A stretch of 56,106 nt of DNA, from assembly GCA_036171275.1 (NCBI GenBank), contig JAVHQT010000017.1, forward strand, positions 1 through 56,106, given 5' to 3'. Below the pieces are notes generated by a model. It was given only the letters and a program-made list of their open reading frames with translations, searched no databases and was not told where the DNA came from. Position numbers and translations under genes: made by a program. This document shows, in pieces, positions 41,151-50,424 of this stretch. Position 1 is the stretch's first letter. The number at the start of each line of letters is the position of its first letter. The DNA is from PALSA-1006 sp036171275. GTDB taxonomy: Bacteria > Pseudomonadota > Gammaproteobacteria > Burkholderiales > Gallionellaceae.

Positions 41151-42314
41151 TTACAAATCCAGCAGCGCACGCCCAGGAAATTCAAGCGCTTCTTTAATCG
41201 TCGCCAAAAACTGCACGGCCTCCCTGCCGTCGATAATCCGATGATCGTATGACACCGCCAGATAGTTAATCGGACGAATCACAATTTGACCGTTTTCGAC
41301 CACGGCGCGATCTTTGGTGGCGTGAATTCCCAAAATAGCGGCTTGCGGCGGATTGATGATCGGAGTGGAAAGCATTGAGCCGAAAACACCGCCGTTTGAA
41401 ATAGAGAACGTGCCGCCAGTTAATTCTTCCATACCCAACTTGCCCACTTTGGCGCGTGCTCCAAAATCCACAATGCGCTTTTCAATATCTGCAAAAGATA
41501 ATTTATCCGCATCGCGAATAATCGGCACGACTAAACCACGCTCGCTGCCTATCGCCACGCCAATATCAAAATACCCGTGGTAAATAATATCGTTGCCGTC
41601 CACGGACGCATTCACAATTGGAAATTTTTGTAATGCCAGCACCGCCGCTTTGACGAAAAAAGAAGAAAAGCCCAGTTTCACGCCATGTTTCTTTTCGAAC
41701 CCATCTTTATAGCGATTCCGCAGCTCGATTACTGGCTGCATATTCACCTCGTTAAAGGTGGTGAGAATGGCGGCATTTTGTTGCGATTGCAGCAAACGCT
41801 CAGCGATGCGCTGCCGAATCCGCGTCATGGGCACACGTTGCTCAGCACGATTACCAGCAGGCGCGATGCCGATGGCAATCGGGGCAACTGGCTCTTCGGC
41901 GGTTGATTTGACCGCACCTAACACATCTTCTTTGGTCACCAAGCCTTTGCGGCCGCTGCCTTGCAAACTAGCGGTATCCACTTCTAATTCGTGCGCCAAC
42001 TTGCGCGCCGACGGCGATACTGCCACGGCTTCCTTTTGATCGACTGCCTTGACCGGCGAAGCTTGCGCTACTTGCTCGGTATCAATTTGTGCAATCAGCT
42101 CACCGCTGCCGACTTTCTCGCCATCGCCCTTAAGGATTTTGGTCAGCACGCCGCTTTTAATGGCTGGCAATTCCAACACGACTTTATCGGTTTCAATGTC
42201 GATTAAATTTTCACCTTCAGTCACCGCCTCGCCCACTTTTTTGTTCCAAGTGAGCAGCGTTGCTTCAGAGACGGATTCGGAAAGTTGAGGAACTTTAACT
42301 TCAATGAGGCTCAT
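41151..42314 (-). CDS. sucB: Dihydrolipoyllysine succinyltransferase (E2 of 2-oxoglutarate dehydrogenase)
   Basis: The 387-aa E2 subunit has a lipoyl domain (VPQLSESVSEATLLTWNKKVG, lipoyl-lysine in DIETDKVVLE), a small peripheral-subunit-binding domain (SPSARKLAHELEVDTASLQG) and the acyltransferase core with SYDHRIIDGREAVQFL. It completes the TCA-cycle step with SucA and Lpd. Both partner genes are normally adjacent, but here the gene stands alone: hldD is divergent upstream and repeats lie downstream. The genes for E1 and E3 must be elsewhere. Confidence 0.95.
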   Translation of the reverse strand: MSLIEVKVPQLSESVSEATLLTWNKKVGEAVTEGENLIDIETDKVVLELPAIKSGVLTKILKGDGEKVGSGELIAQIDTEQVAQASPVKAVDQKEAVAVSPSARKLAHELEVDTASLQGSGRKGLVTKEDVLGAVKSTAEEPVAPIAIGIAPAGNRAEQRVPMTRIRQRIAERLLQSQQNAAILTTFNEVNMQPVIELRNRYKDGFEKKHGVKLGFSSFFVKAAVLALQKFPIVNASVDGNDIIYHGYFDIGVAIGSERGLVVPIIRDADKLSFADIEKRIVDFGARAKVGKLGMEELTGGTFSISNGGVFGSMLSTPIINPPQAAILGIHATKDRAVVENGQIVIRPINYLAVSYDHRIIDGREAVQFLATIKEALEFPGRALLDL

Positions 42315-42478
42315 TTTTAATACTCCTGATAATTGATGAAATCACTTAATCAATTCTATCGCCAACTGTCTGCCACTGTCGGCATTTATTTTTTAAAAAC
42401 CCGCGCCATTCAATTGGCAAATCGACCGCTGCTTTGACTGTATAATTTGCGCAATACTAATTAATAATGAGGTGAGAT

Positions 42479-43471
42479 ATGTATTACGTAGTCACGGGCG
42501 CAGCAGGGTTTATTGGTTCGAATCTGGTTAAAGCACTAAATGAACGCGGCGAAACCAATATCATTGCGGTGGACAACCTCAAAAAAGCCGATAAATTCAA
42601 AAATTTAATTGATTGCGAAATTGCCGATTACCTAAGCAAAGAAGACTTTATTCAACAACTGAATGAAGGCACGTTTGACGGAATGTTGCGCGGCGTGCTG
42701 CACCAAGGCGCGTGTTCTGACACCATGGAAAGCGATGGTCATTACATGATGGAAAATAACTACCGCTATTCCTTAGCTATTCTCAACCATTGCCAACGCG
42801 AAGACATTCCCTTTTTGTATGCCTCTTCCGCCTCGGTGTATGGCATGGGACCTGTGTTTAGCGAAAGCCGCCAATATGAAGCGCCACTGAATGTGTATGC
42901 GTATTCCAAATTTTTATTTGACCAAGTGGTGCGACGGCGCTGGGCAGAAAAAAGCGGGCAAATTGTCGGACTGCGCTATTTCAATGTTTACGGACAACGC
43001 GAAACCCATAAAGCGCGCATGGCGTCGGTGGCGTTTCACTTTTTCAACCAATTTCGCGCTGAAGGCTATGTCAAACTATTTGAAGGCTGCGAAGGCTACG
43101 CTAATGGTGGGCAATTGCGCGATTTCGTTTCGATTGAAGACGTGGTCAAAGTGAATATGTTCTTCTTAGATCACCCCGAACAATCGGGCATTTTTAACTT
43201 AGGCACAGGACAAGCGCAGAGCTTTAATGAAGTTGCAGTGGCAACGATCAACACGTTGCGCGCCATCAACGGCGAACGCCTTTTATCTCTAGATGACATG
43301 TTGCAACAGCAACTTTTACGCTATATCCCGTTCCCCGACGCACTCAAAGGTAAATATCAGAGTTATACGCAAGCTGATATTTCAGCCCTGCGCGCCGTGG
43401 GTTATCAAGAAGCCTTTTTAACCGTTGAACAAGGCACTTCGCGATATATCAAGTATTTGGCAGCACAGTAA
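42479..43471 (+). CDS. hldD: ADP-L-glycero-D-manno-heptose 6-epimerase
   Basis: HldD makes the heptose donor for the LPS inner core. The 330-aa SDR has VVTGAAGFIGSNLVKAL at the start, the HQGACSDTMESDG stretch specific to HldD, YASSASVYG and the catalytic YAYSKFLFDQ, then LRYFNVYGQRE. AGGTGAGAT before ATG 42479 is a good ribosome site. It supports the LPS genes earlier in the window but is not next to hldE or waa genes. Confidence 0.96.
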   Translation: MYYVVTGAAGFIGSNLVKALNERGETNIIAVDNLKKADKFKNLIDCEIADYLSKEDFIQQLNEGTFDGMLRGVLHQGACSDTMESDGHYMMENNYRYSLAILNHCQREDIPFLYASSASVYGMGPVFSESRQYEAPLNVYAYSKFLFDQVVRRRWAEKSGQIVGLRYFNVYGQRETHKARMASVAFHFFNQFRAEGYVKLFEGCEGYANGGQLRDFVSIEDVVKVNMFFLDHPEQSGIFNLGTGQAQSFNEVAVATINTLRAINGERLLSLDDMLQQQLLRYIPFPDALKGKYQSYTQADISALRAVGYQEAFLTVEQGTSRYIKYLAAQ

Positions 43472-43480
43472 CTGTTAAAG

Positions 43481-43530
43481 CAATGCTGATTTATTCCGTT
43501 GGTGTTAAACTTGTCGAGCCACGGAAAAAT
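43481..43530 (+). repeat. Remnant of a dispersed palindromic repeat
   Basis: GCTGATTTATTCCGTTGGTG and a later CTTGTCGAGCCACGG match parts of the repeat at 41028 and 53050. A minus-strand dispersed element copy (43539-43555) follows directly. Confidence 0.5.
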
Positions 43531-43538
43531 AAATATCA

Positions 43539-43555
43539 TATAAATCAATAAGTTA
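43539..43555 (-). repeat. Variant dispersed element copy (TAACTTATTGATTTATA)
   Basis: This intergenic copy has one extra T in the core, like the copy at 15759. It sits next to a palindromic-repeat remnant. Confidence 0.5.
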
Positions 43556-43669
43556 AGCTCACCCCACAATAAAACTTGACTAAGTTCATTGCAAAGTTCA
43601 GCGCGTTCGATTGATTTATACCGTGTTTCCTTAATTTTTGATAAAACGTTAAGCCTCACTCTGGAGAAT

Positions 43670-44020
43670 ATGATGAAATCACTGTTTTTAATTCTTGCAC
43701 TCTTATTTGCCTGCACTAACAGCATTTTTGCCGCTGTCAATCTCAACACCGCGAGCCAATCACAACTTGAGGGCATCAAAGGCATCGGCCCTGTCAAAGC
43801 CAAAGCGATTGTGGACTATCGGAAGAAAAACGGTGAATTCAAACGCGTCGATGATTTGCAAAATGTACCTGGCTTTGGCGAAAAAACCCTGGCAAATGTA
43901 CGCGGCAATGTGAGTGTTAGCGCTAGCGCATCGACAAAAAAACCGACCACGCCACCGGCTAAAAAACCGAACAACGCAGCGCCTAGCAAACCTTCGCCAG
44001 CAGCGCAAAAAACAAGGTAA
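43670..44020 (+). CDS. comEA: ComEA-like helix-hairpin-helix DNA-binding protein
   Basis: The exported 116-aa protein starts MMKSLFLILALLFACTNSIFA and carries one ComEA domain with two helix-hairpin-helix motifs (LNTASQSQLEGIKGIGPVKA and VDDLQNVPGFGEKTLANVRG). A Lys/Pro/Ala-rich basic tail of about 35 residues follows. ComEA binds DNA in the periplasm during natural uptake. Short ComEA proteins are also found without a full competence set. GGAG lies just upstream of ATG 43670. No comEC or pilus gene is in the window. Confidence 0.88.
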   Translation: MMKSLFLILALLFACTNSIFAAVNLNTASQSQLEGIKGIGPVKAKAIVDYRKKNGEFKRVDDLQNVPGFGEKTLANVRGNVSVSASASTKKPTTPPAKKPNNAAPSKPSPAAQKTR

Positions 44021-44033
44021 GTCCTTGATTATA
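44018..44033 (+). repeat. Dispersed element copy at the comEA stop (TAAGTCCTTGATTATA)
   Basis: Its TAA is the comEA stop codon. The T-rich tail is partly kept (TTAAATAATTTATC). Confidence 0.7.
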
Positions 44034-44043
44034 TTAAATAATT

Positions 44044-44068
44044 TATCACTGTCATTTAGGCAGTGATA
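44044..44068. terminator. Possible shared terminator hairpin
   Basis: An 8-bp stem TATCACTG/CAGTGATA with a 9-nt loop lies at the convergent ends of comEA and the 113-aa gene, covering the stop of the latter. T runs on either side are poor, so the call is weak. Confidence 0.4.
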
Positions 44069-44397
44069 TCGAGCAATTTACCGACCGAACTTTCTTCGCT
44101 ACTGGCCGGCGATAAAGATTGCTGGATTGCTTGGGAAAATTGCTGAGCAGCGCGCATATTTTGCGTCAAACGATCACTCGCTGATGCCTGAACTTGTGCC
44201 ATTTCCAGGTGCTGATTTTGATGAGATTTTTGTTGAAGTTTCGCTAAATAAGTTAAATCCTTATCCAACTCAGCTAAATTTTGGCTCAGTCGAGTTTCAC
44301 TCTCAACCACATTCGCCCGATCAAACGCAACCCGTTGCTGCGCAACCGTGGTTTGCGCGTAGGTTTGATTAACGGCACGAACTGCCTGCACATTCAT
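44056..44397 (-). CDS. Hypothetical helical protein, 113 aa
   Basis: I do not recognise the family. The protein is almost all helix, rich in Gln and Ala, with no signal peptide or membrane segment. Its middle part has coiled-coil character (RLSQNLAELDKDLTYLAKLQ). The end is short and acidic (SSEESSVGKLLDI). It lies 23 bp downstream of ftsX on the same strand, so it may be co-expressed with the division genes. Its start resembles short flagellar- or secretion-associated helical proteins, but this is too weak to use. Confidence 0.65.
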   Translation of the reverse strand: MNVQAVRAVNQTYAQTTVAQQRVAFDRANVVESETRLSQNLAELDKDLTYLAKLQQKSHQNQHLEMAQVQASASDRLTQNMRAAQQFSQAIQQSLSPASSEESSVGKLLDITA

Positions 44398-44420
44398 TTC
44401 ATCATCCCTCGTTTTGCACG

Positions 44421-45329
44421 CTATTTAGGTTCAATCTGCCACAAGTGTTGCGACACTGACAGCCCCGCACCAAGCCAACCCAAAAATGCAGAAAAACCAA
44501 GTAAAGTCAGGCTGTCTGCGACAGAAAGATAGCTCAAAGTAAACTGACTTCCGTAAAGTTGCGCCAATGTTCCCAAATTATGATTCAGTAAAAATAAACT
44601 TAAAATGATAATCAACCAAGCCGTCACGCCGCCCATCATTCCTTGTAAAAAACCGAAATATAAAAACGGCCGACGAATAAATTGATGGGTTGCACCAATT
44701 AGCTTGGCGACTTCAATCTCGTCGCGTTGCGTCAAAATTTGCAAGCGAATGGTATTAAAGGTAATGGCAACCAGAGCAAAACTGAGCAAGGTCGCTAAAA
44801 TAATGACCGCCATTTGACCAAAGCCAAGTATCGCCTGTAACTTATACGCCCACGCCGAATCGAGCTGAATTTTTTCAAATTTTGGCCAGAACTTCAAGTC
44901 ATCTCTGAGTGCTTCAATTTTTTCAGCCTCAACGATTGACGGATAAATGACCAATGCATCTGGCAAAGGATTAACTGTCAAACTACCGACCACATCGGCT
45001 AAACCGGTACTTTGCTGCAGTTGTTTTAACGCTAAATCGCGCGGCACAAACTCCACATGATCGATTGTTTCCAAGGCTTTCAATTTTTCAAGCGTGGATT
45101 CAACTTCCGCCGTCGTCGTGTCTGCCTCTAAAAATACCGTAATTTGCGGTGCGCCAACCAAGCGATCTGAAAAATGCTGCGTATTTTTTAATAAAATATA
45201 CCCGCCAACCGGCAAGCTCAGCGCCACCCCAATTACCAATACATTCAACAGGCTCGCTACCGGCGTCTTAACTAATCGCCGCCAGGTAACGTTAAAAACA
45301 TGCCAATGCTGGATGCTCAGATTTTTCAT
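44421..45329 (-). CDS. ftsX: Cell-division ABC-type membrane protein FtsX
   Basis: FtsX with FtsE forms the complex that activates periplasmic amidases through EnvC, also encoded in this window. The 302-aa protein has an N-terminal cytoplasmic stretch, a first membrane helix (VASLLNVLVIGVALSLPVGG), a periplasmic domain of about 110 residues, and three further helices, the usual four-helix plan. Its start overlaps the ftsE stop by 4 bp. Confidence 0.93.
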   Translation of the reverse strand: MKNLSIQHWHVFNVTWRRLVKTPVASLLNVLVIGVALSLPVGGYILLKNTQHFSDRLVGAPQITVFLEADTTTAEVESTLEKLKALETIDHVEFVPRDLALKQLQQSTGLADVVGSLTVNPLPDALVIYPSIVEAEKIEALRDDLKFWPKFEKIQLDSAWAYKLQAILGFGQMAVIILATLLSFALVAITFNTIRLQILTQRDEIEVAKLIGATHQFIRRPFLYFGFLQGMMGGVTAWLIIILSLFLLNHNLGTLAQLYGSQFTLSYLSVADSLTLLGFSAFLGWLGAGLSVSQHLWQIEPK

Positions 45330-45979
45330 GGTTGCAGCTCCCCATTTTTGAGTGTCAATGCCCGCGCGGGAAAACGGTTAATAACCATTTCATCATGCGT
45401 TGAAATTAACAAAGTGACGCCAACTTGATGAAAGGATTGAAAAATATTCATGATTTCAGAAGAGTATTCCGTATCTAAATTTCCGGTCGGTTCATCTGCC
45501 AGCAAAATACTTGGACGATTGACAATGGCTCTGGCGATGCACAAACGTTGCTGTTCGCCGCCTGATAACGCAATCGGATTGGCCTTTTCGCGCTGCAACA
45601 AACCCACTTTATCTAAAGCGGCGCGCACCCGTTTCACACTTTCTCGATGGTCGAAGCCGACAATCTGCAACGGCAACAAGACATTATTAAACACGCTACG
45701 ATCAAACAACAATTTATGATCCTGAAAAATCAAGCCTAAGTGCCTACGCAAATAGGGCAATGCGCCACTTTTTAGCGCTTTGATATTTTGACCTCGCACC
45801 AGCACACTGCCGCTATTCGGACGCTCAATCGCCGCAATCAATTTTAACAACGTGCTTTTTCCCGCACCAGAATGTCCCGTTAAAAAAACCATTTCACCTT
45901 CAGCAATTTCAAAAGTCACGTTTTTTAAGGCTTCATAGCCACCGGCATATCGTTTATAAACTTGGTTAAATTTAATCAT
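45326..45979 (-). CDS. ftsE: Cell-division ATP-binding protein FtsE
   Basis: The 217-aa ABC ATPase pairs with FtsX. Walker A is LTGHSGAGKSTLL, the signature is LSGGEQQRLCIARA, Walker B is ILLADEPTGNLD, and the switch His is in LISTHDEMV. Instead of following ftsY directly, it follows a diguanylate cyclase gene with a 4-bp gap, so that enzyme is probably made from the same transcript. Confidence 0.94.
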   Translation of the reverse strand: MIKFNQVYKRYAGGYEALKNVTFEIAEGEMVFLTGHSGAGKSTLLKLIAAIERPNSGSVLVRGQNIKALKSGALPYLRRHLGLIFQDHKLLFDRSVFNNVLLPLQIVGFDHRESVKRVRAALDKVGLLQREKANPIALSGGEQQRLCIARAIVNRPSILLADEPTGNLDTEYSSEIMNIFQSFHQVGVTLLISTHDEMVINRFPARALTLKNGELQP

Positions 45980-45983
45980 GTCA

Positions 45984-47822
45984 TCATTCTGTCGGTTGAT
46001 AAAAATGGATTACATTGCGTCCATCTGTTTTAGATTGATACATCGCGATGTCAGCCTGCATCATAATTTCTTCGGGTGTATTGTCTTGATTTGCAAAAAC
46101 AGTCACGCCAATACTTGCCGTGCAATGATGTTCTAACGTGATTTTTTTGCTTTCATCCTCGTCTTGTGGTTTCAGAGAATAGGTCTCACCCAGAACATGA
46201 TGAATTTTTTCTGCCACATTTCTGGCTTGGATTGTCGACGCTGCTTGGTCAGCGGTTAATTCCGCCAACAGCACCACAAACTCATCACCACCAAAACGGG
46301 CAATCGTATCGCAGTCTCGAATTGCGCCGACAAGCCGCCGCGCAACTTCAACTAACAACAAATCACCCACCGCATGGCCGTGCTTATCATTAAGCGGCTT
46401 GAAATGGTCAAGATCAATAAACATCAGCGCACCATACCGGCCGCTGCGTTTACTGGCTGCTACAGCCTGCGCGAGGCGATCATTTAACAAGCGACGATTT
46501 GGTAAATTGGTCAGTGGGTCATAAAAAGCCAGCCGATAAATTTGCGCATTCGCTTGTTTACGTTCTGTAATGTTCGTGGCCAGCGCAATATATTGCCTGA
46601 TCGTTCCCGCTGCGTCAGCGTAAGGCACAATCGTTGTGTCCTGCCAATATAAATCGCCCTTTTTAGACCGGTTACAAATTTCGCCATGCCAGGCTTTGCC
46701 GCTGGTAATCGCGTCATACATTTCCTGAAAAAATTCAACCGAGTGCGTACCGGAGCTAAATACGCGATGATTTTTGCCAAGCAACTCCTCTTTAGAATAG
46801 GCACTAATATCGCACATCTTCTCATTGACGTAGATTATCCGCCCAGCGGCATCGGCGGCACTAACGATAACATGTTGATCTAATGCAAATTTTTGGTAAT
46901 TTAATTCATTCAAAGTTAATTGCAGACGTTCTTTTTCTTGGGTTAATGCTGCCTCGGCCGCATCGCGTGCTTGCCCATCTTCTGCTGCCACGCGCATCTG
47001 AATAGTATGGAGCAAAATGTAGGCAATGAACTTACCTAGGTGAGCCATCATGGTAAATTTTTCGTGGGGTGACGTTGAATACAGCATGCACAAATCGGAC
47101 AGAAACAACAGCACCCCCATCAGCGCCAGCCCTCTAAACAAGCGATGTTCGTTACGTTTTTGCCAAAAAACATAAATCACGCCCAGCCAAAGAAACAGCA
47201 GCGGAATTTGTGTTGGCCGCTGAATACCCAAAATGCCGGTATCCACATACGACGGCAAAATAAAAGCCAACGCAAAAAGGCTGACCGTTAACAGCATCAT
47301 CCCCCCCATAAATCGCACAGGAGAAAGCGATGCCTGATGACGGATTAGCCAATAGATCCAAGCGAGGGCAAGCGGTAAAACATAGGTTGAAGGCGGCCAA
47401 GTTGCTGGACGCATCGTACGTGAAAATTGCGCTATCCAAGCAAAATGACCACTCCACTCAATGCCGATCAGCGCGTGTAATAATTCTGTCCCCGCAGCAA
47501 AGCCAAAGCCAATCACCAAATAATGCCGAACGTTTGGCTGCAATCGGTGCCGCTCACCCAATAAAGAAACCGCCAGCAGCATTGATAAAATAGCATTGCT
47601 AGTATCTAAGCTCAGGTGCAATCGTTCAAATTTTTCTAGCTCAGCTCCCCACAGTCCAATTATAAGCAGCGCATATAAAACCAGCGCTACCAGAAAATAA
47701 TCAAAATAGTGTGTTTTAAGGACTGCAATCAGGTCATTGCAAATTAACCGAACTTCTCGCCCCAGTTTTTTGAGGGGCGACGGTAAAAAATGGACTGAAT
47801 GACTCAAATTTAAATTAGGCAT
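45984..47822 (-). CDS. Diguanylate cyclase with membrane sensor and PAS domain
   Basis: The 612-aa protein makes c-di-GMP. About eight membrane helices (residues 35-275) form a MASE-type sensor (YLVIGFGFAAGTELLHALIG). A PAS domain follows (about 315-430: AAGRIIYVNEKMCDISAYSK, with a PAC end ALATNITERKQA), then a GGDEF domain (about 440-610) with the intact active site RFGGDEFVVL. An RDCD inhibitory site lies five residues before GGDEF, so product feedback is likely. It lies between ftsY and ftsE on the same strand, an unusual place that suggests co-expression with the division genes. Confidence 0.92.
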   Translation of the reverse strand: MPNLNLSHSVHFLPSPLKKLGREVRLICNDLIAVLKTHYFDYFLVALVLYALLIIGLWGAELEKFERLHLSLDTSNAILSMLLAVSLLGERHRLQPNVRHYLVIGFGFAAGTELLHALIGIEWSGHFAWIAQFSRTMRPATWPPSTYVLPLALAWIYWLIRHQASLSPVRFMGGMMLLTVSLFALAFILPSYVDTGILGIQRPTQIPLLFLWLGVIYVFWQKRNEHRLFRGLALMGVLLFLSDLCMLYSTSPHEKFTMMAHLGKFIAYILLHTIQMRVAAEDGQARDAAEAALTQEKERLQLTLNELNYQKFALDQHVIVSAADAAGRIIYVNEKMCDISAYSKEELLGKNHRVFSSGTHSVEFFQEMYDAITSGKAWHGEICNRSKKGDLYWQDTTIVPYADAAGTIRQYIALATNITERKQANAQIYRLAFYDPLTNLPNRRLLNDRLAQAVAASKRSGRYGALMFIDLDHFKPLNDKHGHAVGDLLLVEVARRLVGAIRDCDTIARFGGDEFVVLLAELTADQAASTIQARNVAEKIHHVLGETYSLKPQDEDESKKITLEHHCTASIGVTVFANQDNTPEEIMMQADIAMYQSKTDGRNVIHFYQPTE

Positions 47823-47861
47823 AAGACCTTGTTAATTCATTCGTGCTTCGAAAAAAATGAA

Positions 47862-47877
47862 TATATTCAATAACTTA
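47862..47877 (-). repeat. Variant dispersed element copy (TAAGTTATTGAATATA)
   Basis: One mismatch in the core. It lies in the 85-bp gap between ftsY and the diguanylate cyclase gene. Confidence 0.45.
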
Positions 47878-47907
47878 TATAGAATCTACATCTTTCAAAT
47901 ACAAAAT

Positions 47908-48861
47908 TTACGCATCCATTCCCAAAAATGCAGCGACAAAATCTTCCGCCACAAACGGCCGCAAATCATCCAGACCTTCGCCCACCCCAATAAAACGCAC
48001 GGGAATCGGGTGCGCTTTCGCAATGGCGGCAATCACCCCGCCTTTTGCCGTGCCATCCAACTTGGTTAACACCAAGCCTGTGACGCCCAGCGCAGCATCA
48101 AAGGCTTTCACTTGCGACAAGGCGTTTTGCCCGGTATTCGCATCCAACACCAGCAGCACTTCATGCGGCGCATCTGGCATGACTTTGCCAATCACCCGTT
48201 TTACTTTTTTAATTTCTTCCATCAAATGGGCTTGTGTGCTCAGCCGCCCGGCCGTATCGGCCAACACCACGTCGATACCCCGCGCTTGCGCCGCATGCAC
48301 CGCGTCATAAATGACGGCAGCTGCGTCGGCACTTTGCTGAGAGATTACCGTCACTTGATTCCGCGCACCCCACTCCAGCAATTGCTCGCGAGCCGCGGCG
48401 CGAAATGTATCACCCGCTGCCAATAAAACAGATTTGCCTTGCGTTTGAAAATATTTGGCGAGCTTGCCAATCGAGGTCGTTTTGCCCGCGCCATTCACGC
48501 CGCACAACATAATCACAAACGGCTTATGCCCTTCCGTCTGCAAAGGCTGCGCCAACGGTTTGAGCATCTTGAGCAAGGCATTTGCAAGCACCTGTTTTAG
48601 TTGAGAAGACTCGGTTAACTTTTGTTCTTTAACTTGCCGCCTAACCTCTGCCAACAACACATTGGTCGCCTCCATTCCGACATCGGAGGTAATTAAAATC
48701 GTTTCCAATTCTTCATAAAATTCATCATCAATCCGCCCGCCCGGTGTGAATAATCCGCCCAATTGCGCAGCGGTACGTGCTAATCCTTGCTTTAAACGCG
48801 CTAGCCAACTGAGATTTTCTGGCTGAATTTGCGGGGCATTTTTTTTAAAGAAACTGAACAT
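47908..48861 (-). CDS. ftsY: Signal recognition particle receptor FtsY
   Basis: FtsY docks SRP-ribosome complexes at the membrane. The 317-aa protein has a short start, an N domain (LARLKQGLARTAAQLGGLF), and the G domain with GVNGAGKTTSIGKLAKYF, the insertion box LAAGDTFRAAAREQL, DTAGRLSTQAHLMEE and TKLDGTAKGG. The acidic A domain of E. coli FtsY is absent, as in many betaproteobacteria. It heads the minus-strand ftsY-DGC-ftsE-ftsX unit and is divergent from the M16 pair. Confidence 0.96.
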   Translation of the reverse strand: MFSFFKKNAPQIQPENLSWLARLKQGLARTAAQLGGLFTPGGRIDDEFYEELETILITSDVGMEATNVLLAEVRRQVKEQKLTESSQLKQVLANALLKMLKPLAQPLQTEGHKPFVIMLCGVNGAGKTTSIGKLAKYFQTQGKSVLLAAGDTFRAAAREQLLEWGARNQVTVISQQSADAAAVIYDAVHAAQARGIDVVLADTAGRLSTQAHLMEEIKKVKRVIGKVMPDAPHEVLLVLDANTGQNALSQVKAFDAALGVTGLVLTKLDGTAKGGVIAAIAKAHPIPVRFIGVGEGLDDLRPFVAEDFVAAFLGMDA

Positions 48862-49059
48862 ATGATTGATTAAGGCAGTAGTCGAACAACACTAAAATGA
48901 CGCATAATGCGCGCCCTTCGCAAGCTTAAAGAAACACGGTTAAATTTAATCGTTTGTCCTAAGTTAATCGCTGAGATTACCGAAACGATTTAAAAAAAGT
49001 GCTTACCTTATTTGCGTTTTGTTATTTTATTCTGATTGATTCAACTTGGGCTAGATATT

Positions 49060-50424
49060 ATGCACGGAAGATTCCTGTTGATTTTGCTAAGTATTTTCGC
49101 GTTTTCAAACGTCACCGCACACGCAGAAGTGTTTGAAAAAACGCTACGCAATGGCTTAAGAGTCATTGTCAAAGAAGATCATCGAGCGCCTGTTCTAGTG
49201 CAGCAAATCTGGTATCACGCCGGCAGCATTGATGAACGCAATGGCGTCACAGGCGTCGCACACGTTCTTGAACACATGATGTTTAAAGGGACAAAATCTG
49301 TGCCGATGGGTGAATTTTCGCGCCGCATTGCTGCCGCTGGCGGACGAGAAAACGCCTTTACCAGCAACGATTACACGGCTTACTTCCAACAACTGCATCA
49401 GTCCAAATTAGCCCTCGCGATGCAACTCGAATCCGACCGGATGCAAAATTTGCGCCTAACCGACCAAGAATTCGGCAAAGAAATTCGCGTCATTATGGAA
49501 GAAAGGCGGATGCGCACTGATGACGAACCGCGCGCCTTATTGCAAGAAAAACTGATGGCAGCCGCCTATCAAGAGCATCCCTACCAACATCCGGTCATCG
49601 GCTGGATGAACGATTTATTGGCGATGAAAGCTGAGGATGCGCGCGAATGGTATCGGCAATGGTACACACCGAGCAATGCAACTTTGGTGGTCGCCGGCGA
49701 TGTCAAAGCGGCTGACGTTTTTGCCTTAGCCGAACGCTATTACGGCAAAATTAAAGCGCACCCTTTGCCAAAACGCCGCGTGATCCAAGAATCACCCCAA
49801 TTAGGCATTAAACGCATTACCCTTAAAGCGCCCGCCAAATTACCTTATTTAATGATGGCGTATCACGCGCCTGCCCTGCGCGATGCCGCACACGATACCG
49901 TGCCTTACGCCCTGGAAGTTTTGGCCGCCATCTTGGACGGAAATGACACGGCGCGACTCACCAAAACACTGGTGCGCGAACAGCCGCTCGCCAGCCAAAT
50001 TGGCGCTAGCTACGATAGTTCGACGCGTGGACCGGCACTGTTTACACTGGAAGGAACTCCATCCGAAGGCAAAACCGTCGCCGATTTGGAAGCGGGTATT
50101 CGCGCACAATTAGCCTTACTGGTGCGTGACGGAGTCAGCGCAGACGAGCTGCAACGTGTCAAAGCGCAAGTGACGGCCAATGAAGTTTACAAACGCGACT
50201 CTGTTTTTTATCAGGCGATGCAAATCGGTCAAATGGAAAGTATTGGACTCGGTCAGCGCGTCATTCCTGTCATGCTGCAAAAAATTCAGCAAGTCAGCGC
50301 GCAACAAGTTCAAGCAGCGGCACGCGATATTTTAATTGACGACAATTTGACGGTTGCCGTGCTGAATCCCCAATCTTTACCTGTTCAATCCAATAAACCG
50401 GAAGGAAATTCTGATGCGCACTAA
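49060..50424 (+). CDS. M16 zinc peptidase, active subunit
   Basis: The exported insulinase-type peptidase of about 454 aa has a signal peptide (MHGRFLLILLSIFAFSNVTA) and the inverted zinc motif HVLEH in VAHVLEHMMFKGT. The second ligand Glu lies about 76 residues later (EIRVIMEERRMR). ATG 49060 is chosen over the TTG at 49036 because it opens the signal peptide. It overlaps the next M16 gene by 11 bp. The pair probably forms an active/inactive heterodimer in the periplasm. Substrates are unknown. Confidence 0.9.
   Translation: MHGRFLLILLSIFAFSNVTAHAEVFEKTLRNGLRVIVKEDHRAPVLVQQIWYHAGSIDERNGVTGVAHVLEHMMFKGTKSVPMGEFSRRIAAAGGRENAFTSNDYTAYFQQLHQSKLALAMQLESDRMQNLRLTDQEFGKEIRVIMEERRMRTDDEPRALLQEKLMAAAYQEHPYQHPVIGWMNDLLAMKAEDAREWYRQWYTPSNATLVVAGDVKAADVFALAERYYGKIKAHPLPKRRVIQESPQLGIKRITLKAPAKLPYLMMAYHAPALRDAAHDTVPYALEVLAAILDGNDTARLTKTLVREQPLASQIGASYDSSTRGPALFTLEGTPSEGKTVADLEAGIRAQLALLVRDGVSADELQRVKAQVTANEVYKRDSVFYQAMQIGQMESIGLGQRVIPVMLQKIQQVSAQQVQAAARDILIDDNLTVAVLNPQSLPVQSNKPEGNSDAH

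Noticed and set aside
41151..42314. Plus-strand ORFs over sucB
   Set aside because: They are antisense shadows of a gene with complete lipoyl and catalytic motifs.
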